Shown: positions 38,424-47,854 of the stretch, piece after piece
Position numbering within the stretch: position 1 is the stretch's first letter
Layout: each line of letters starts with the position of its first letter
Source of the DNA: Granulibacter bethesdensis
GTDB taxonomy: Bacteria; Pseudomonadota; Alphaproteobacteria; Acetobacterales; Acetobacteraceae
Reading direction: 5' to 3'
Assembly: GCF_001889525.1 (NCBI RefSeq)
Contig: NZ_CP018192.1
Coordinates: 1,499,493 to 1,563,492 of the forward strand
DNA: 64,000 nt
Notes under the pieces: generated by a model
Seen by the model: the letters and a program-made list of their open reading frames with translations, nothing else
Database searches by the model: none
Told to the model about the DNA's origin: nothing
Made by a program: the position numbers and the translations under genes

Positions 38424-40909
38424 AACACAAGACCGCACTCCGCGTCATAATACAATCCATTACAAATGTTACCATTTTTATCGACGGGGCACAGCCTGAT
38501 CTGCGCGCGCTTCCACTCTGGCCAGTCTTTTGCGATCTTCATGATTTCCGGCGACGACTGATCAGGGAGTGGCAAGGCATCCAGCTTCTTACGGTGGGCA
38601 GAGACGTCGGACAGCGCCCAGGCATCCTCGCCTTCTCCTTCCGCCCACGGGACCAGACCGAGCCCCGTCCGGCGGGCCAGGCGCAGGACACGCACCTCTT
38701 CTCCCAGTCGGGTGGGATAGTTTACATCGTCATCGCCACGGCCTGCCTTGCGATAGCCATCCGTGAACTTCACGATATTATGCCAGGCCAGCCCCCTGTC
38801 GGCGCTGTCTTTGCCGTATTTATCCTGTTCCGCCTTCAGGAGAGCTTCCGGTACCGGCTCTGCATCCGCTCCATAGACTGCTTCAATCAGCGCGCGCTGA
38901 CGGTCCGGCGTCCCGATCTGTCCTTGTGTGAACAAGACGCGTGCGCTCCGCCAGACATCGGCAAGCGCGTAAACCCACGCGCCTTTTCCCAGCGTACCGT
39001 GCAGCCATCGTTCATCCTCAACCAGAGAGGGGTCCGGTGAGAGAACATACAGCACCGGCCCCGCAACCGGACGAACCGAGACCGGCCGGATATCCATATG
39101 TCGCCACAGACGCCCTGCCCGCTGGATCAGCGCCGCGATGGGCGCGATATCGGACACCATCACGTCAAAATCCAGATCGAGTGAAGACTCCAGAACCTGT
39201 GTTCCCACAAGGACGAAGCCTGCCCTGCCCTGACCGTTTTTCCCGACCCTTGCCAGAATCTCCACCTCGATCCGTTTGCGATCACACAAGGCGAAGCGGG
39301 CGTGAATAAGCCGGGCCTCCACACCTGCGGCCCGAAGGGCCTCGACAGCCTCGATTGCGTCATCCACCGCATTACGCACCCACACACAGGCCGCACCTTG
39401 CGCAGCCATTTTGGTCAGAAGCGTAACCGCATCAGCTGCCGTATCGAGTCTTTCAACCTTCACCGGCCCTTTCACCGGATAGTCTTCTGCCGGGAACTGC
39501 GTGATGGCCTCCCCTCCCGCAATAGTCAGGGCCGGATAGGCGGGATTGTCGGACGCCCCATCATAGGTCGCCAGCAACTTGCTGCGGAGGCTCATAGGCA
39601 GCGTCGCCGTCAGAAGAATTGCGGACCCACCCGCAGCCCGGTGCATTTTCAAAAGTGCCGTGAGTTCTTCTGCGATATATGCCTCTCCCATTTCATGGAC
39701 TTCATCGACGAGGAGAATCTTCGATGACAGGCCATAAATGCGTAATGTCTGAAACCGAACCGGCAGCACGGACAGCAATGCCTGATCAATCGTTCCTATT
39801 CCGACATCGGCCAGCAATGCGCGTCGGTTGCCCTCCGCCAGCCAATCCGAGGAGGTGATCTCTCCCGGTCCGCCGGTTCTGCTTCTCTGCACCAGATCGC
39901 GAAATGGCACCGATAGCCCGGCACGTCCATGCGCCAATGTTACAGAGGGATTGTCGAACATGCGTCCGACAATGCGCGAAGCGCGGTCAAACATGGCATC
40001 GGTCGTCGCCATTGTTGGCAGAGCATCAAACAAACCGCGTCCCTTCCCTGCCTGGCAGAAACGATGCACGAGGATAAGCGCCGCTTCCGTCTTCCCCGTC
40101 CCGGTTCCATCCTCCACAATCGCCAGTGTCGGCCCATCTGGCAGAGCGATGGTTGAGCAAGCCACCTGCATGGGGCGCAGCGCGAAATCGAACAGATCTC
40201 CCTCCCGCACCATGGTGCCAGCGATTCCCGCCTCGACGACGGCGCGGGCTGCAATGGCACGGGTCTGTTGCAGATAAGCGGCGAGGCTGTCCGCCTCTGT
40301 CTTTGGCGGGAACCATCCCAAATTGGACCCGACCCAGTCGGCTGCCGCGCAGAATCCTGCCAGCCACCAGGAGAGCGTTGTAGCTTCGACCAGTGTCAGC
40401 CCTTCGAGCGAGGCTGCCGGCCACAGATCAAAGAATACGTCCATCAGCCGCGCAGCCGGTTCACGACCTTCTCCAACACATTTCAATGCCCTGAAGAGTT
40501 CTCGTGACAAACGCGCTTCTGGTGGAAGAGCGCCGAGCATATGCTCCGACGGGCGCCCATGATGTCCGGCTATGGCTGCGTAGAGCATTTTCCGCACCAG
40601 CGGTGTTCCGCCAAGACGGGCTGCTATCCGCGCATCTTCAACATAGAACAGGGCTTCGCTGAGTTCCCAGTGACGGAACCCCGGTTGCGCCACACCTTCG
40701 TGAAGCATGGCGCGGAAGCTCTCACTGATCTTGCCGATATCATGGAGCCCCGCCAGCACAACCAGCGCATCGCGAAGGGGAGGTGCCATGCCGAATGGCT
40801 CAATCAGCCTTTCCGCCACCGCAGCAACATCAAGCATATGAAAGGCTGCCGGATGTTCAGGACCATCCGGAGTGGCCGAGCTTTTACCCGGCCAGTTTTT
40901 CCACTGCAT
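38411..40909 (-). CDS. cas3: Cas3 nuclease-helicase, type I-E
   Basis: 832 residues. HD nuclease domain first (LAGLHDIGKISESFRAMLHE, AIAGHHGRP), then an SF2 helicase with Walker A EDGTGTGKTEAALIL, the DEVHEMG box (DEVH rather than DEAH), SAILLTATLP and QRAGRLWRHMD. Recruited by Cascade to degrade target DNA. TGGAG lies 8 bases before the ATG. The stop codon sits in the loop of pseudo-repeat 1 of the crRNA-like element. Separated from cse1 by 375 bases, and from array 2 by 340 bases. Confidence 0.97.
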   Translation of the reverse strand: MQWKNWPGKSSATPDGPEHPAAFHMLDVAAVAERLIEPFGMAPPLRDALVVLAGLHDIGKISESFRAMLHEGVAQPGFRHWELSEALFYVEDARIAARLGGTPLVRKMLYAAIAGHHGRPSEHMLGALPPEARLSRELFRALKCVGEGREPAARLMDVFFDLWPAASLEGLTLVEATTLSWWLAGFCAAADWVGSNLGWFPPKTEADSLAAYLQQTRAIAARAVVEAGIAGTMVREGDLFDFALRPMQVACSTIALPDGPTLAIVEDGTGTGKTEAALILVHRFCQAGKGRGLFDALPTMATTDAMFDRASRIVGRMFDNPSVTLAHGRAGLSVPFRDLVQRSRTGGPGEITSSDWLAEGNRRALLADVGIGTIDQALLSVLPVRFQTLRIYGLSSKILLVDEVHEMGEAYIAEELTALLKMHRAAGGSAILLTATLPMSLRSKLLATYDGASDNPAYPALTIAGGEAITQFPAEDYPVKGPVKVERLDTAADAVTLLTKMAAQGAACVWVRNAVDDAIEAVEALRAAGVEARLIHARFALCDRKRIEVEILARVGKNGQGRAGFVLVGTQVLESSLDLDFDVMVSDIAPIAALIQRAGRLWRHMDIRPVSVRPVAGPVLYVLSPDPSLVEDERWLHGTLGKGAWVYALADVWRSARVLFTQGQIGTPDRQRALIEAVYGADAEPVPEALLKAEQDKYGKDSADRGLAWHNIVKFTDGYRKAGRGDDDVNYPTRLGEEVRVLRLARRTGLGLVPWAEGEGEDAWALSDVSAHRKKLDALPLPDQSSPEIMKIAKDWPEWKRAQIRLCPVDKNGNICNGLYYDAECGLVFASL

Positions 40910-41251
40910 TGCGCAGCTCCATCAACTTAACTGTCCGGAGATGTTTAATCTCATGGATAGGTAAAAATTACGAAACTATCACAGGCACTGGATTAAAAGG
41001 TGCTTCGGCAATCCAGGAGACAGCTTCTTAAATCTCAACATGGTTCATACGTAAAATGCCATACGGTCTAAAAACAGATCATGCACCACCCTCCACTTCG
41101 AGAAGGAGGCGGACTAAAGGTGCGTTGATATTAATAATTGCTCCGTCCTGAGCGAAGCTTGGAAAGCAGACCTTTCTCCGAGAGCTGATCAACTATTTTC
41201 CCGCCGTCTGGCGCCGCATGCTCAGGTCGGGCTGACCATATTCGATTTTCG
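40910..41251. other. Gap between cas3 and the trailer of array 2
   Basis: 342 bases without a gene. It should contain the cas3 promoter on the minus strand, but I cannot fix one with confidence. An inverted repeat CTGGATT/AATCCAG (about 40988-41016) and a handle-like ATGAACC (minus strand, ~41048-41042) are present. Confidence 0.4.
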
Positions 41252-42378
41252 GAACTATCCCCGCATACGCGGGGGAACCCAGCCAGCAGGCATTGGCGGA
41301 TCGTGTCGGCACGAACTATCCCCGCATACGCGGGGGAACCCCTCCGGATGCGCCGAAACCAGGACTGGTAAGAGGACTATCCCCGCATACGCGGGGGAAC
41401 CCGCATCGGATACCCGGGTCCATTCGTCCCACAGGGACTATCCCCGCATACGCGGGGGAACCCTAATGCGGCTCTGAATTCTGAGGCGGACTCAGGGACT
41501 ATCCCCGCATACGCGGGGGAACCTTCCGAACTGGTGGGGAACTGGTTCCGAACTGGGGACTATCCCCGCATACGCGGGGGAACCTCAAATGGCGGCCGTA
41601 TTACAGCGGCCCCATTTGGACTATCCCCGCATACGCGGGGGAACCGCCCTTCCACAGCCTCTGGAAATCGGGACCACAGGACTATCCCCGCATACGCGGG
41701 GGAACCCGCCTCATCCCATGCAATTTGGGGTGCACCCCAGGACTATCCCCGCATACGCGGGGGAACCGCCATCGCGTGGTACGACGGAGCGCGCACACGA
41801 GGACTATCCCCGCATACGCGGGGGAACCATCCCGGCGAGATGGATACGGCGCAGCCAGCGCGGACTATCCCCGCATACGCGGGGGAACCGCGCTGCCGCC
41901 CAGCAATCCCAGCGCCGCGCGGGGACTATCCCCGCATACGCGGGGGAACCCTGTCGCGTCTGGCGGAGGGCGCGGGGTTGCAGGGACTATCCCCGCATAC
42001 GCGGGGGAACCCCCTTCGCCCCACAGCCGAAACAATAATATCCGGGACTATCCCCGCATACGCGGGGGAACCCGGCAATAGAGCCGCAGGTAGGCGACGA
42101 GTGGAGGACTATCCCCGCATACGCGGGGGAACCGAGCACAAAGGGGCGGCGTAGATCGCTCCTACGGGACTATCCCCGCATACGCGGGGGAACCCAAAAG
42201 CGCGAATGCCGAGGATTTTCAGCGTATGGACTATCCCCGCATACGCGGGGGAACCCGTTTGATTGCCCGCAGAATCATGGCGCTGGCGCGGACTATCCCC
42301 GCATACGCGGGGGAACCCTGCCAATAATGCCGACGCGACCGCCGGGGATGGGACTATCCCCGCATACGCGGGGGAACC
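41252..42378 (-). CRISPR. CRISPR array 2, type I-E-like repeat, 19 repeats and 18 spacers
   Basis: Nineteen 28-base repeats with a 61-base period (33-base spacers). One spacer is 34 bases (42256-42289). The repeat differs from array 1: minus strand GGTTCCCCCGC, loop GTAT, GCGGGG, then ATAGTCC. The first two copies at the left end carry a G-to-A change in the flank (GAACTATCC), marking the old end. The newest end is on the right, next to an A/T-rich leader. The base preceding each repeat varies, so the repeat unit is 28, not 29. Confidence 0.97.
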
Positions 42379-42453
42379 TCTAGACCTTATGTTATTGATT
42401 TCAAAGATCAATCTCCATTTTCCATACTTTAAAAAAAATGCAAGCCGCCTTTT
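42379..42453 (-). promoter_or_regulatory. Leader of CRISPR array 2 with an IHF-like site
   Basis: A/T-rich. AATCAATAACATA (42400-42388, minus strand) fits the IHF consensus with one mismatch, 9 bases from the first repeat. It shares TTTGAAATCAATAA-like sequence with leader 1, so both arrays may accept spacers. Confidence 0.6.
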
Positions 42454-42843
42454 TCAGCGCCGATAAGGAAGGGGGAGGAGGAGGGAAAGCGGCACCTTGA
42501 TCAATCCCTGCTCCCCCGAAACAATGACCATGGTGGAAGGGGCAAAATCCGCAAACATCTCCCGGCATGCACCGCAAGGGGAGACAACGGCAATATGCTG
42601 ATCGGTTTCATCCTGTTTGGGATGACGGACGGCAACTACCGTTTCGATGTCAGCCGCCCCTTCCAGCTTGGCCCGGCCCAATGCAATCGCTTCTGCGCAA
42701 ATCTGCAAACGCCCCACCGTCGCGCCAAGATGAAGGCCAGTCCATATACGGCCATTGGCATCCCGCAAAGCAGCCGCCACCGTATGCCATAATGGGCGAT
42801 AATGCTGCCGCATGACGGCCCTCGCCACCTCAACCAGTTCCAT
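42454..42843 (-). CDS. Cytidine deaminase-like protein
   Basis: 129 residues with the zinc-deaminase motifs GRLQICAEAIALGRA (Cys-Ala-Glu with catalytic Glu) and SPCGACREMFADFAP (P-C-x-x-C). Size and motif fit cytidine deaminase/blasticidin-S-deaminase-type enzymes of pyrimidine salvage, though the C-terminal part is short. Cytoplasmic, tetrameric in the family. Located 73 bases after recA on the same strand. Confidence 0.85.
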   Translation of the reverse strand: MELVEVARAVMRQHYRPLWHTVAAALRDANGRIWTGLHLGATVGRLQICAEAIALGRAKLEGAADIETVVAVRHPKQDETDQHIAVVSPCGACREMFADFAPSTMVIVSGEQGLIKVPLSLLLPLPYRR

Positions 42844-42916
42844 GTCAGCCCGTTCCAGCGGGCAGGCTGCGGCATCAAGTCGTAACCCCGATGCCAGCCG
42901 CGTTTCTTCCTGTCTG

Positions 42917-43972
42917 TTACTCAGCCGTTTCCGCCTCCTCAGCGTCCGGTGTCGTGATCATTGCGTTCTGCACAGTACCAGACTGCTCCCTGATCCGGTT
43001 CTCGATCGCATCGGCGATCTCCGGATGGTCACGCAAAAACTGCTTCGCATTTTCCCGCCCTTGCCCAATGCGCTGGCTGTCATAGCTGTACCATGCACCG
43101 GATTTCTCTACCACATTGACCTTAACGCCAAGATCTATCAACTCACCGACCTTGCTGATACCTTCACCATAGATGATATCGAACTCTACCTGCCGGAAAG
43201 GCGGTGCCAGTTTGTTTTTCACCACTTTCACACGGGTTTGGTTGCCGATGACTTCTTCCTTGTCCTTCAGCTGCCCGATACGACGAATGTCGAAACGCAC
43301 CGACGCATAGAATTTCAGTGCATTACCGCCCGTTGTCGTTTCCGGGCTGCCGAACATCACACCGATTTTCATCCGGATCTGATTGAGGAAAATCAGTGTC
43401 GTATTGCTGCGATTCACAGAGCCGGTCAGCTTGCGCAAGGCCTGACTCATCAGACGGGCATGCAGACCGACATGACTGTCACCCATTTCACCTTCAAGCT
43501 CGGCCCGCGGCACCAGAGCCGCGACACTATCCACCACCAGCACGTCGATCGCGCCAGAGCGCACCAGTGTATCTGCGATTTCCAGTGCCTGTTCGCCGGC
43601 ATCCGGCTGGCTGATCAGGAGATTATCAACGTCCACACCCAGCTTGCGTGCATAAATCGGATCGAGCGCATGTTCTGCATCAACAAAAGCACATGTACCG
43701 CCACGTTTCTGCGCCTCCGCCACTGTATGCAGGGCGAGCGTAGTCTTTCCCGAGCTTTCAGGGCCATAAATCTCCACAATCCGTCCGCGTGGCATCCCCC
43801 CGATTCCAAGCGCGAGATCAAGCCCGAGCGAACCACTGGGAATCACTTCAATCTGCTCAGCGACATTGCGCGCGCCCATGCGCATGATCGAGCCTTTTCC
43901 GAAAGATCGTTCGATCTGTGCCAATGCGGCATCAAGCGCTTTATTCTTTTCCATACCCGGACATGTCCTCAT
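42917..43972 (-). CDS. recA: Recombinase RecA
   Basis: 351 residues. Walker [14 protein letters not shown] (about 64-76), Walker [22 protein letters not shown]2 loop [17 protein letters not shown] and typical C-terminus. Homologous recombination, SOS co-protease. An SOS box of the alphaproteobacterial kind lies ~95 bases upstream. Confidence 0.99.
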   Translation of the reverse strand: MRTCPGMEKNKALDAALAQIERSFGKGSIMRMGARNVAEQIEVIPSGSLGLDLALGIGGMPRGRIVEIYGPESSGKTTLALHTVAEAQKRGGTCAFVDAEHALDPIYARKLGVDVDNLLISQPDAGEQALEIADTLVRSGAIDVLVVDSVAALVPRAELEGEMGDSHVGLHARLMSQALRKLTGSVNRSNTTLIFLNQIRMKIGVMFGSPETTTGGNALKFYASVRFDIRRIGQLKDKEEVIGNQTRVKVVKNKLAPPFRQVEFDIIYGEGISKVGELIDLGVKVNVVEKSGAWYSYDSQRIGQGRENAKQFLRDHPEIADAIENRIREQSGTVQNAMITTPDAEEAETAE

Positions 43973-44065
43973 GCATAGCCGCGCCCAGCGGCCGATTCAC
44001 GCAGCGTCTTCAATCAGTTTAGCCCTGCAGGAAGCGCATCGAAAGACGCAGCCGTTCCTCTTTAT

Positions 44066-44080
44066 GTTCATAATATGTTC
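44066..44080 (-). promoter_or_regulatory. LexA (SOS) box of recA
   Basis: GTTC, 7 bases, GTTC (minus-strand GAAC-N7-GAAC), the direct-repeat LexA site typical of alphaproteobacteria, located in the recA upstream region. The rest of 43973-44308 shows no gene. Confidence 0.8.
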
Positions 44081-44308
44081 TAGTTATATGCCAATTGCAA
44101 GGCGTAACCCCAGCCCTTTCCATGATGCTGCAGGCGCGGTCACAGATCAGGATTCTTTTCGCCGCCGCGTAAAAATATCATGGCCGCCCCTCTGTCAGCG
44201 GGACCATTTTTCCTTGCAGTGAGGGGAATAGCACTCTATTGACCGCCGCCTTGGCCCAAGGGGACGATTCAGTCCAACCGGCCGTCTACTGGTAGGAAGG
44301 AGAATGCG

Positions 44309-44797
44309 ATGAACGCACTCAACCCGCTGGGGATGGTCTCGGAAAATCCGAGCGAAAACCAGAACGTGACTGAAGCCGCCGCCCAGGCCAATACGCAGAT
44401 TTCTGCGGCCGAAACGGAAGAGCGCAAAGATTATTTCGTGGAACGGGACGGCATGAAATTTGCCGGCACGCATCTTCTGGTCGATCTTTGGGGCGCCACC
44501 AATCTGGACGATCCCGGCATGATCGATGTAACCCTGCGTGAAGCCGCGGTGACGGCCGGTGCAACCATTCTGCACAGCCATTTCCATCATTTCACACCGA
44601 ATGGTGGCGTTTCTGGCGTGGTGGTGCTGGCGGAAAGCCACATCTCTATCCACACCTGGCCGGAGCGCAACTTCGCAGCTGTCGACATCTTCATGTGTGG
44701 CGCCTGTGACCCACACAAATCCATCCCGGTCCTGCGCGCCACATTCCAGCCGGAGCGCATCGATCTGGATGAGCAGCGTCGCGGACGCGTCGTCTAA
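44309..44797 (+). CDS. speD: S-adenosylmethionine decarboxylase proenzyme
   Basis: 162 residues, somewhat longer than class IB enzymes because of a polar ~45-residue N-terminal extension. AESHISIHTWPERNFAAVD contains the Glu-Ser self-cleavage site that produces the pyruvoyl group; DIFMCGACDPHKSI follows. Supplies decarboxylated SAM for spermidine synthesis by SpeE encoded next. AAGGAG precedes the ATG. Confidence 0.96.
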   Translation: MNALNPLGMVSENPSENQNVTEAAAQANTQISAAETEERKDYFVERDGMKFAGTHLLVDLWGATNLDDPGMIDVTLREAAVTAGATILHSHFHHFTPNGGVSGVVVLAESHISIHTWPERNFAAVDIFMCGACDPHKSIPVLRATFQPERIDLDEQRRGRVV

Positions 44798-44869
44798 GAA
44801 ATGTAACCTGACGCCTTTATGGTGTCATCGTTACACGCTATCTCATCCAGCGCACTGCACGACAAAAAA

Positions 44870-44906
44870 GGCGATCCAGAGGGCAACCTCCGGATCGCCT
44901 GATTTT
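44870..44906 (+). terminator. Terminator/attenuator-like hairpin between speD and speE
   Basis: GGCGATCC (44870-44877) pairs with GGATCGCC (44892-44899), with an inner GAGG/CCTC stem, followed by TGATTTTT. It lies only 14 bases before the speE start and ends in the speE ribosome-binding region. Confidence 0.7.
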
Positions 44907-44919
44907 TGGAGAACGCTTC

Positions 44920-45801
44920 ATGCCTGATCAAACCACCTCCTCTTCTGGCACCTGGATCGCTGAAACGCTGTATCCTGACTGGGGGCAGCAATTCCGCGTC
45001 GGCAAGGAGCTGGCACGCATCAAATCAGATTTTCAGGACATCGTGGTGTTCGAGAGCAATTCTCATGGCCGTGTCCTGCTGCTGGACGGTGTCGTGCAGA
45101 TCACTGAAGCCGATGAATTCGTCTATCAGGAAATGCTGACCCATGTGCCGCTGATCGCCCATGGCGCGGCCAAAAATGTGCTGATCATCGGCGCTGGTGA
45201 TGGCGGTGTGCTGCGCCGCGTGCTGGAACACAAAACCGTCGAACGCGCCGTCATGGTCGAAATTGACGGCGAAGTCATCCGTCTCAGCCGCGAGTTCATG
45301 CCAGGCATCAGTGGCAATGCATGGAACGATCCGCGGGCCGAGGTCATCGTGGGTGACGGCATCGATTATGTAAAAAAAGCCGCTGACGGCAGCTTCGATG
45401 TCATCATCGTCGACAGCACCGATCCGATCGGGGTGGGCGAAGTGCTGTTTACGGATGATTTCTATCAGAATGCAGCCCGTATCCTGACCGCCCGTGGTCT
45501 GATCGTGAACCAGTGCGGCGTGCCCTTCATGCAGGCTGATGAATTGCGTGAAACCAGCCTGCGTCGCCGCAATTTCTTCCCCCGCGTGGGTGCCTATGTC
45601 GCAGCGGTTCCAACCTATGTCGGCGGTTTCATGACTTTGGGCTTCGCCACTAAGGATGCAGATTTTACGCAAGCCGATCTGGAAACAGTGCGTGCCCGTA
45701 CTCAGACGGCAGGGATTGCCAACACACGCTACTGGACGCCGGAAGTGCATGTCGGCAGCTTCTATCTACCGCCCTACATTGCCGAGCAGCTTCCTGCCTG
45801 A
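44920..45801 (+). CDS. speE: Spermidine synthase
   Basis: 293 residues. ETLYPDWGQQFRVGKELARI, NVLIIGAGDGGVLRRVLEH (SAM-like pocket), VMVEIDGEVIRLSREF and IVDSTDPIGVGEVLFTDDFY (catalytic Asp) are conserved. Transfers aminopropyl from decarboxylated SAM to putrescine. Downstream of speD, but an attenuator-like hairpin intervenes. Confidence 0.97.
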   Translation: MPDQTTSSSGTWIAETLYPDWGQQFRVGKELARIKSDFQDIVVFESNSHGRVLLLDGVVQITEADEFVYQEMLTHVPLIAHGAAKNVLIIGAGDGGVLRRVLEHKTVERAVMVEIDGEVIRLSREFMPGISGNAWNDPRAEVIVGDGIDYVKKAADGSFDVIIVDSTDPIGVGEVLFTDDFYQNAARILTARGLIVNQCGVPFMQADELRETSLRRRNFFPRVGAYVAAVPTYVGGFMTLGFATKDADFTQADLETVRARTQTAGIANTRYWTPEVHVGSFYLPPYIAEQLPA

Positions 45802-45862
45802 TGATTCCGATACCGGGGGCGGAGGATACAAATCCGCCACCGGACCAGCTGACAAAAGGACG

Positions 45863-45893
45863 AAAAGGCCGCTCCTGGAAAGGGCGGCCTTTT
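45863..45893. terminator. Bidirectional terminator between speE and dksA
   Basis: AAAAGGCCGC pairs with GCGGCCTTTT around an 11-base loop; it serves the two convergent genes. Confidence 0.85.
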
Positions 45894-45934
45894 CTGATCA
45901 ACACACCTCACCCGTCAAGACGGGTAAAATGTGC

Positions 45935-46351
45935 TCAATCGTCGCGGTGAACTCGCTCCATGCGCTCATGCCGCTCCTGAGCTTCAAGCGACAGGGTGGC
46001 AATGGGACGGGCTTCCAGACGTTTCAGCCCGATCGGCTCGCCAGTTTCCTCGCAATACCCGTAGGTACCGCTCTCGATCCGCTGCATCGCCTGATCAATC
46101 TTGGAGATCAGCTTTCTGGCCCGGTCCCGGGTGCGCAGCTCAAGCGCACGATCCGTCTCCACACTGGCACGATCGGTAATATCGGCCTCGTGGATGCCGC
46201 CTTCGGAAAGGCTTGCCAGTGTATCGTCGGCTTCCCGGAGCAGATCGGCCCGCCAGCGTAACAATTTCTGTCGAAAATACTCAACATGAAGCGGGTTCAT
46301 GAATTCTTCGGCCTCGGAAGGCCTATAGTCCGGTGGAAGCGTCACCATCAT
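45935..46351 (-). CDS. dksA: DksA family RNA polymerase-binding regulator
   Basis: 138 residues: N-terminal helices, coiled coil with Asp-rich tip (GGIHEADITDRASVETDRAL), and a zinc-finger-like end with only one of four cysteines (GYCEETGEPIGLKRLEARPI). This cysteine-poor form is normal in many alphaproteobacteria. Acts through the RNA polymerase secondary channel with ppGpp. The full-length start MMVTLPPDYRPSEAEEFMNP matches the family. Confidence 0.93.
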   Translation of the reverse strand: MMVTLPPDYRPSEAEEFMNPLHVEYFRQKLLRWRADLLREADDTLASLSEGGIHEADITDRASVETDRALELRTRDRARKLISKIDQAMQRIESGTYGYCEETGEPIGLKRLEARPIATLSLEAQERHERMERVHRDD

Positions 46352-46692
46352 TTCGCTGCATCCCTGCGTGGCGATTCGGCGGGCTTATACAGGGGGTTTA
46401 CTCTCTCAACAAGAGCACCCCGCTCGCTCCTCCTTTTCACGCTTGAGAAACATTGCTGCCATATCAGAGTCGCTATGGTGGCGATGTTGTGTTTTACCTC
46501 GAACCAACTCATCTGTATCCTGAGACGGCGGCGAGCTTCTCCGTTTCCCAAAATCTGAGAATTCCGGTTTTCTGACCTGGATATCGCCGCCGTCGCCCCC
46601 CCATCCGCCATTGAGTATCTGCCTTATCCGACTCGTCGACTGGCAGATGCGGTCGCTGGAAAGCAGACCCGGGAGGGATATATAGTATTCCG
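46352..46692. other. Intergenic region between dksA and the glycosyltransferase gene
   Basis: About 340 bases containing divergent promoters presumably. An 87-codon frame on the minus strand touches the dksA start but has no recognisable protein character. No repeat or RNA motif seen. Confidence 0.35.
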
Positions 46693-47763
46693 ATGCATAT
46701 CTTTTTTATTCAGCCTGCAGCCACCGATCCGACCGCCGGCGGACACCGCTATAACCGTGAACTGATAGAAGCCCTTCAACAAAAAGGGCATTCAGTGACT
46801 GATATCACCCTGAAGGCCCGCTTTGTCCATAATGCCAAGGTGGCAGAAGAAGAAGCCGGACAGGTCTTTTCCACCCTGATGGCATCGTCCGGTCAGAACA
46901 GCCGCATCGTGATTGATGGCATGTCCCTGCCCGCTTTTCATCATCTCCCCTCCTCTGCCCTACGTTGTCTGACGCCACTGGTTCATCGTCCCGGTGCTGC
47001 GGGTCAGCGCGGCGATTGTCCGGGGCCTGACGCGAATGTCCAACAGGCGGAACAGACGGTTCTGTCAGCCGTCTCCCATGCCGTGGTGACACTTGAGCAG
47101 ACACGCGACCGCCTGATCAGGGAATATGGGGTGGCCGATGCGCAGATCAGCGTCGTGGAAAGCGGCTTTGCCGCCTATGCCCCCGCTTCCGGCACACGCA
47201 ACCGGGATAGCAGCAGCCCCTGCGAAATTCTCTCTGTCGGTACGCTCGTCAAACGGAAAGGATATGATGTCCTGCTGAAAGCCCTTGCGCGCCTGACAGA
47301 TCTCTCCTGGCACCTGACTATTACAGGCAATACACAGCGCGATCCGGCCTATGTGGAAGTGATCCGCGAACAGGCGGAGCAGGCAGGCCTTTCCTCCCGC
47401 GTGACGCTGCTCTCCTGCCCCGGACATGGCGCTTTGCAAACATTATGGGAGGCTGCTGATCTTTACGCTCAGGCATCATGGTGGGATGGACCGCTCTCGG
47501 CAGCCCTGCAATCGCTGCGGCGCGGTATTCCACTGGCCATCACAGCCTCGCAGGAGGCAGCAATGAAGCTGCCGCTGAATGCAGGTGCCCTTTGTGCCCC
47601 TGGTGATTACGAAACATTGTCCAAAGTGCTAAGGCGCCTGATCTTCGATGATTCACTTAGAAAATCCTACGCCACAGCGGCCTGGAATTTCGGCGCTGGA
47701 CTGCCGGGCTGGGATATGCAGGCACAGGCCTTTATCCATGCGCTGCCGCCGACGGGCTTTTGA
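46693..47763 (+). CDS. Glycosyltransferase family 4 protein
   Basis: 356 residues with two Rossmann-like halves: N-terminal GGHRYNRELIEALQQKGHSV and C-terminal ILSVGTLVKRKGYDVLLKAL, LTITGNTQRDPAYVEVIREQ and ALQTLWEAADLYAQASWWDG. The E-x7-E nucleotide-sugar motif of GT4 appears degenerate (DGPLSAALQSLRRG), so the donor specificity or activity is uncertain. Possible role in envelope sugar synthesis. Followed by a terminator. Confidence 0.8.
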   Translation: MHIFFIQPAATDPTAGGHRYNRELIEALQQKGHSVTDITLKARFVHNAKVAEEEAGQVFSTLMASSGQNSRIVIDGMSLPAFHHLPSSALRCLTPLVHRPGAAGQRGDCPGPDANVQQAEQTVLSAVSHAVVTLEQTRDRLIREYGVADAQISVVESGFAAYAPASGTRNRDSSSPCEILSVGTLVKRKGYDVLLKALARLTDLSWHLTITGNTQRDPAYVEVIREQAEQAGLSSRVTLLSCPGHGALQTLWEAADLYAQASWWDGPLSAALQSLRRGIPLAITASQEAAMKLPLNAGALCAPGDYETLSKVLRRLIFDDSLRKSYATAAWNFGAGLPGWDMQAQAFIHALPPTGF

Positions 47764-47787
47764 TTGAACCCATTCCTCATCAATGTA

Positions 47788-47816
47788 AAAAGGGCGCCCG
47801 CAAAAGGCGCCCTTTT
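47788..47816. terminator. Bidirectional terminator
   Basis: AAAAGGGCGCC pairs with GGCGCCCTTTT around a 7-base loop, between convergent genes. Confidence 0.88.
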
Positions 47817-47854
47817 CATCTGCGATCCTGATTAATCAGGATCGGTGAGATCGC

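Noticed and set aside
41030-41075. A handle-like ATGAACC with a weak stem upstream of cas3 that could be another pseudo-repeat
   Set aside because: The stem is only four base pairs, the bases after the handle show no seed match with a PAM nearby, and no second repeat follows at the right distance.
41534-42154. Long repetitive open frames across CRISPR array 2 (and 31625-32427 across array 1)
   Set aside because: They translate the CRISPR repeats and have no start signals or protein character.
46348-46611. 87-codon minus-strand frame touching the dksA start
   Set aside because: No recognisable protein features, and the overlap with dksA is probably chance.
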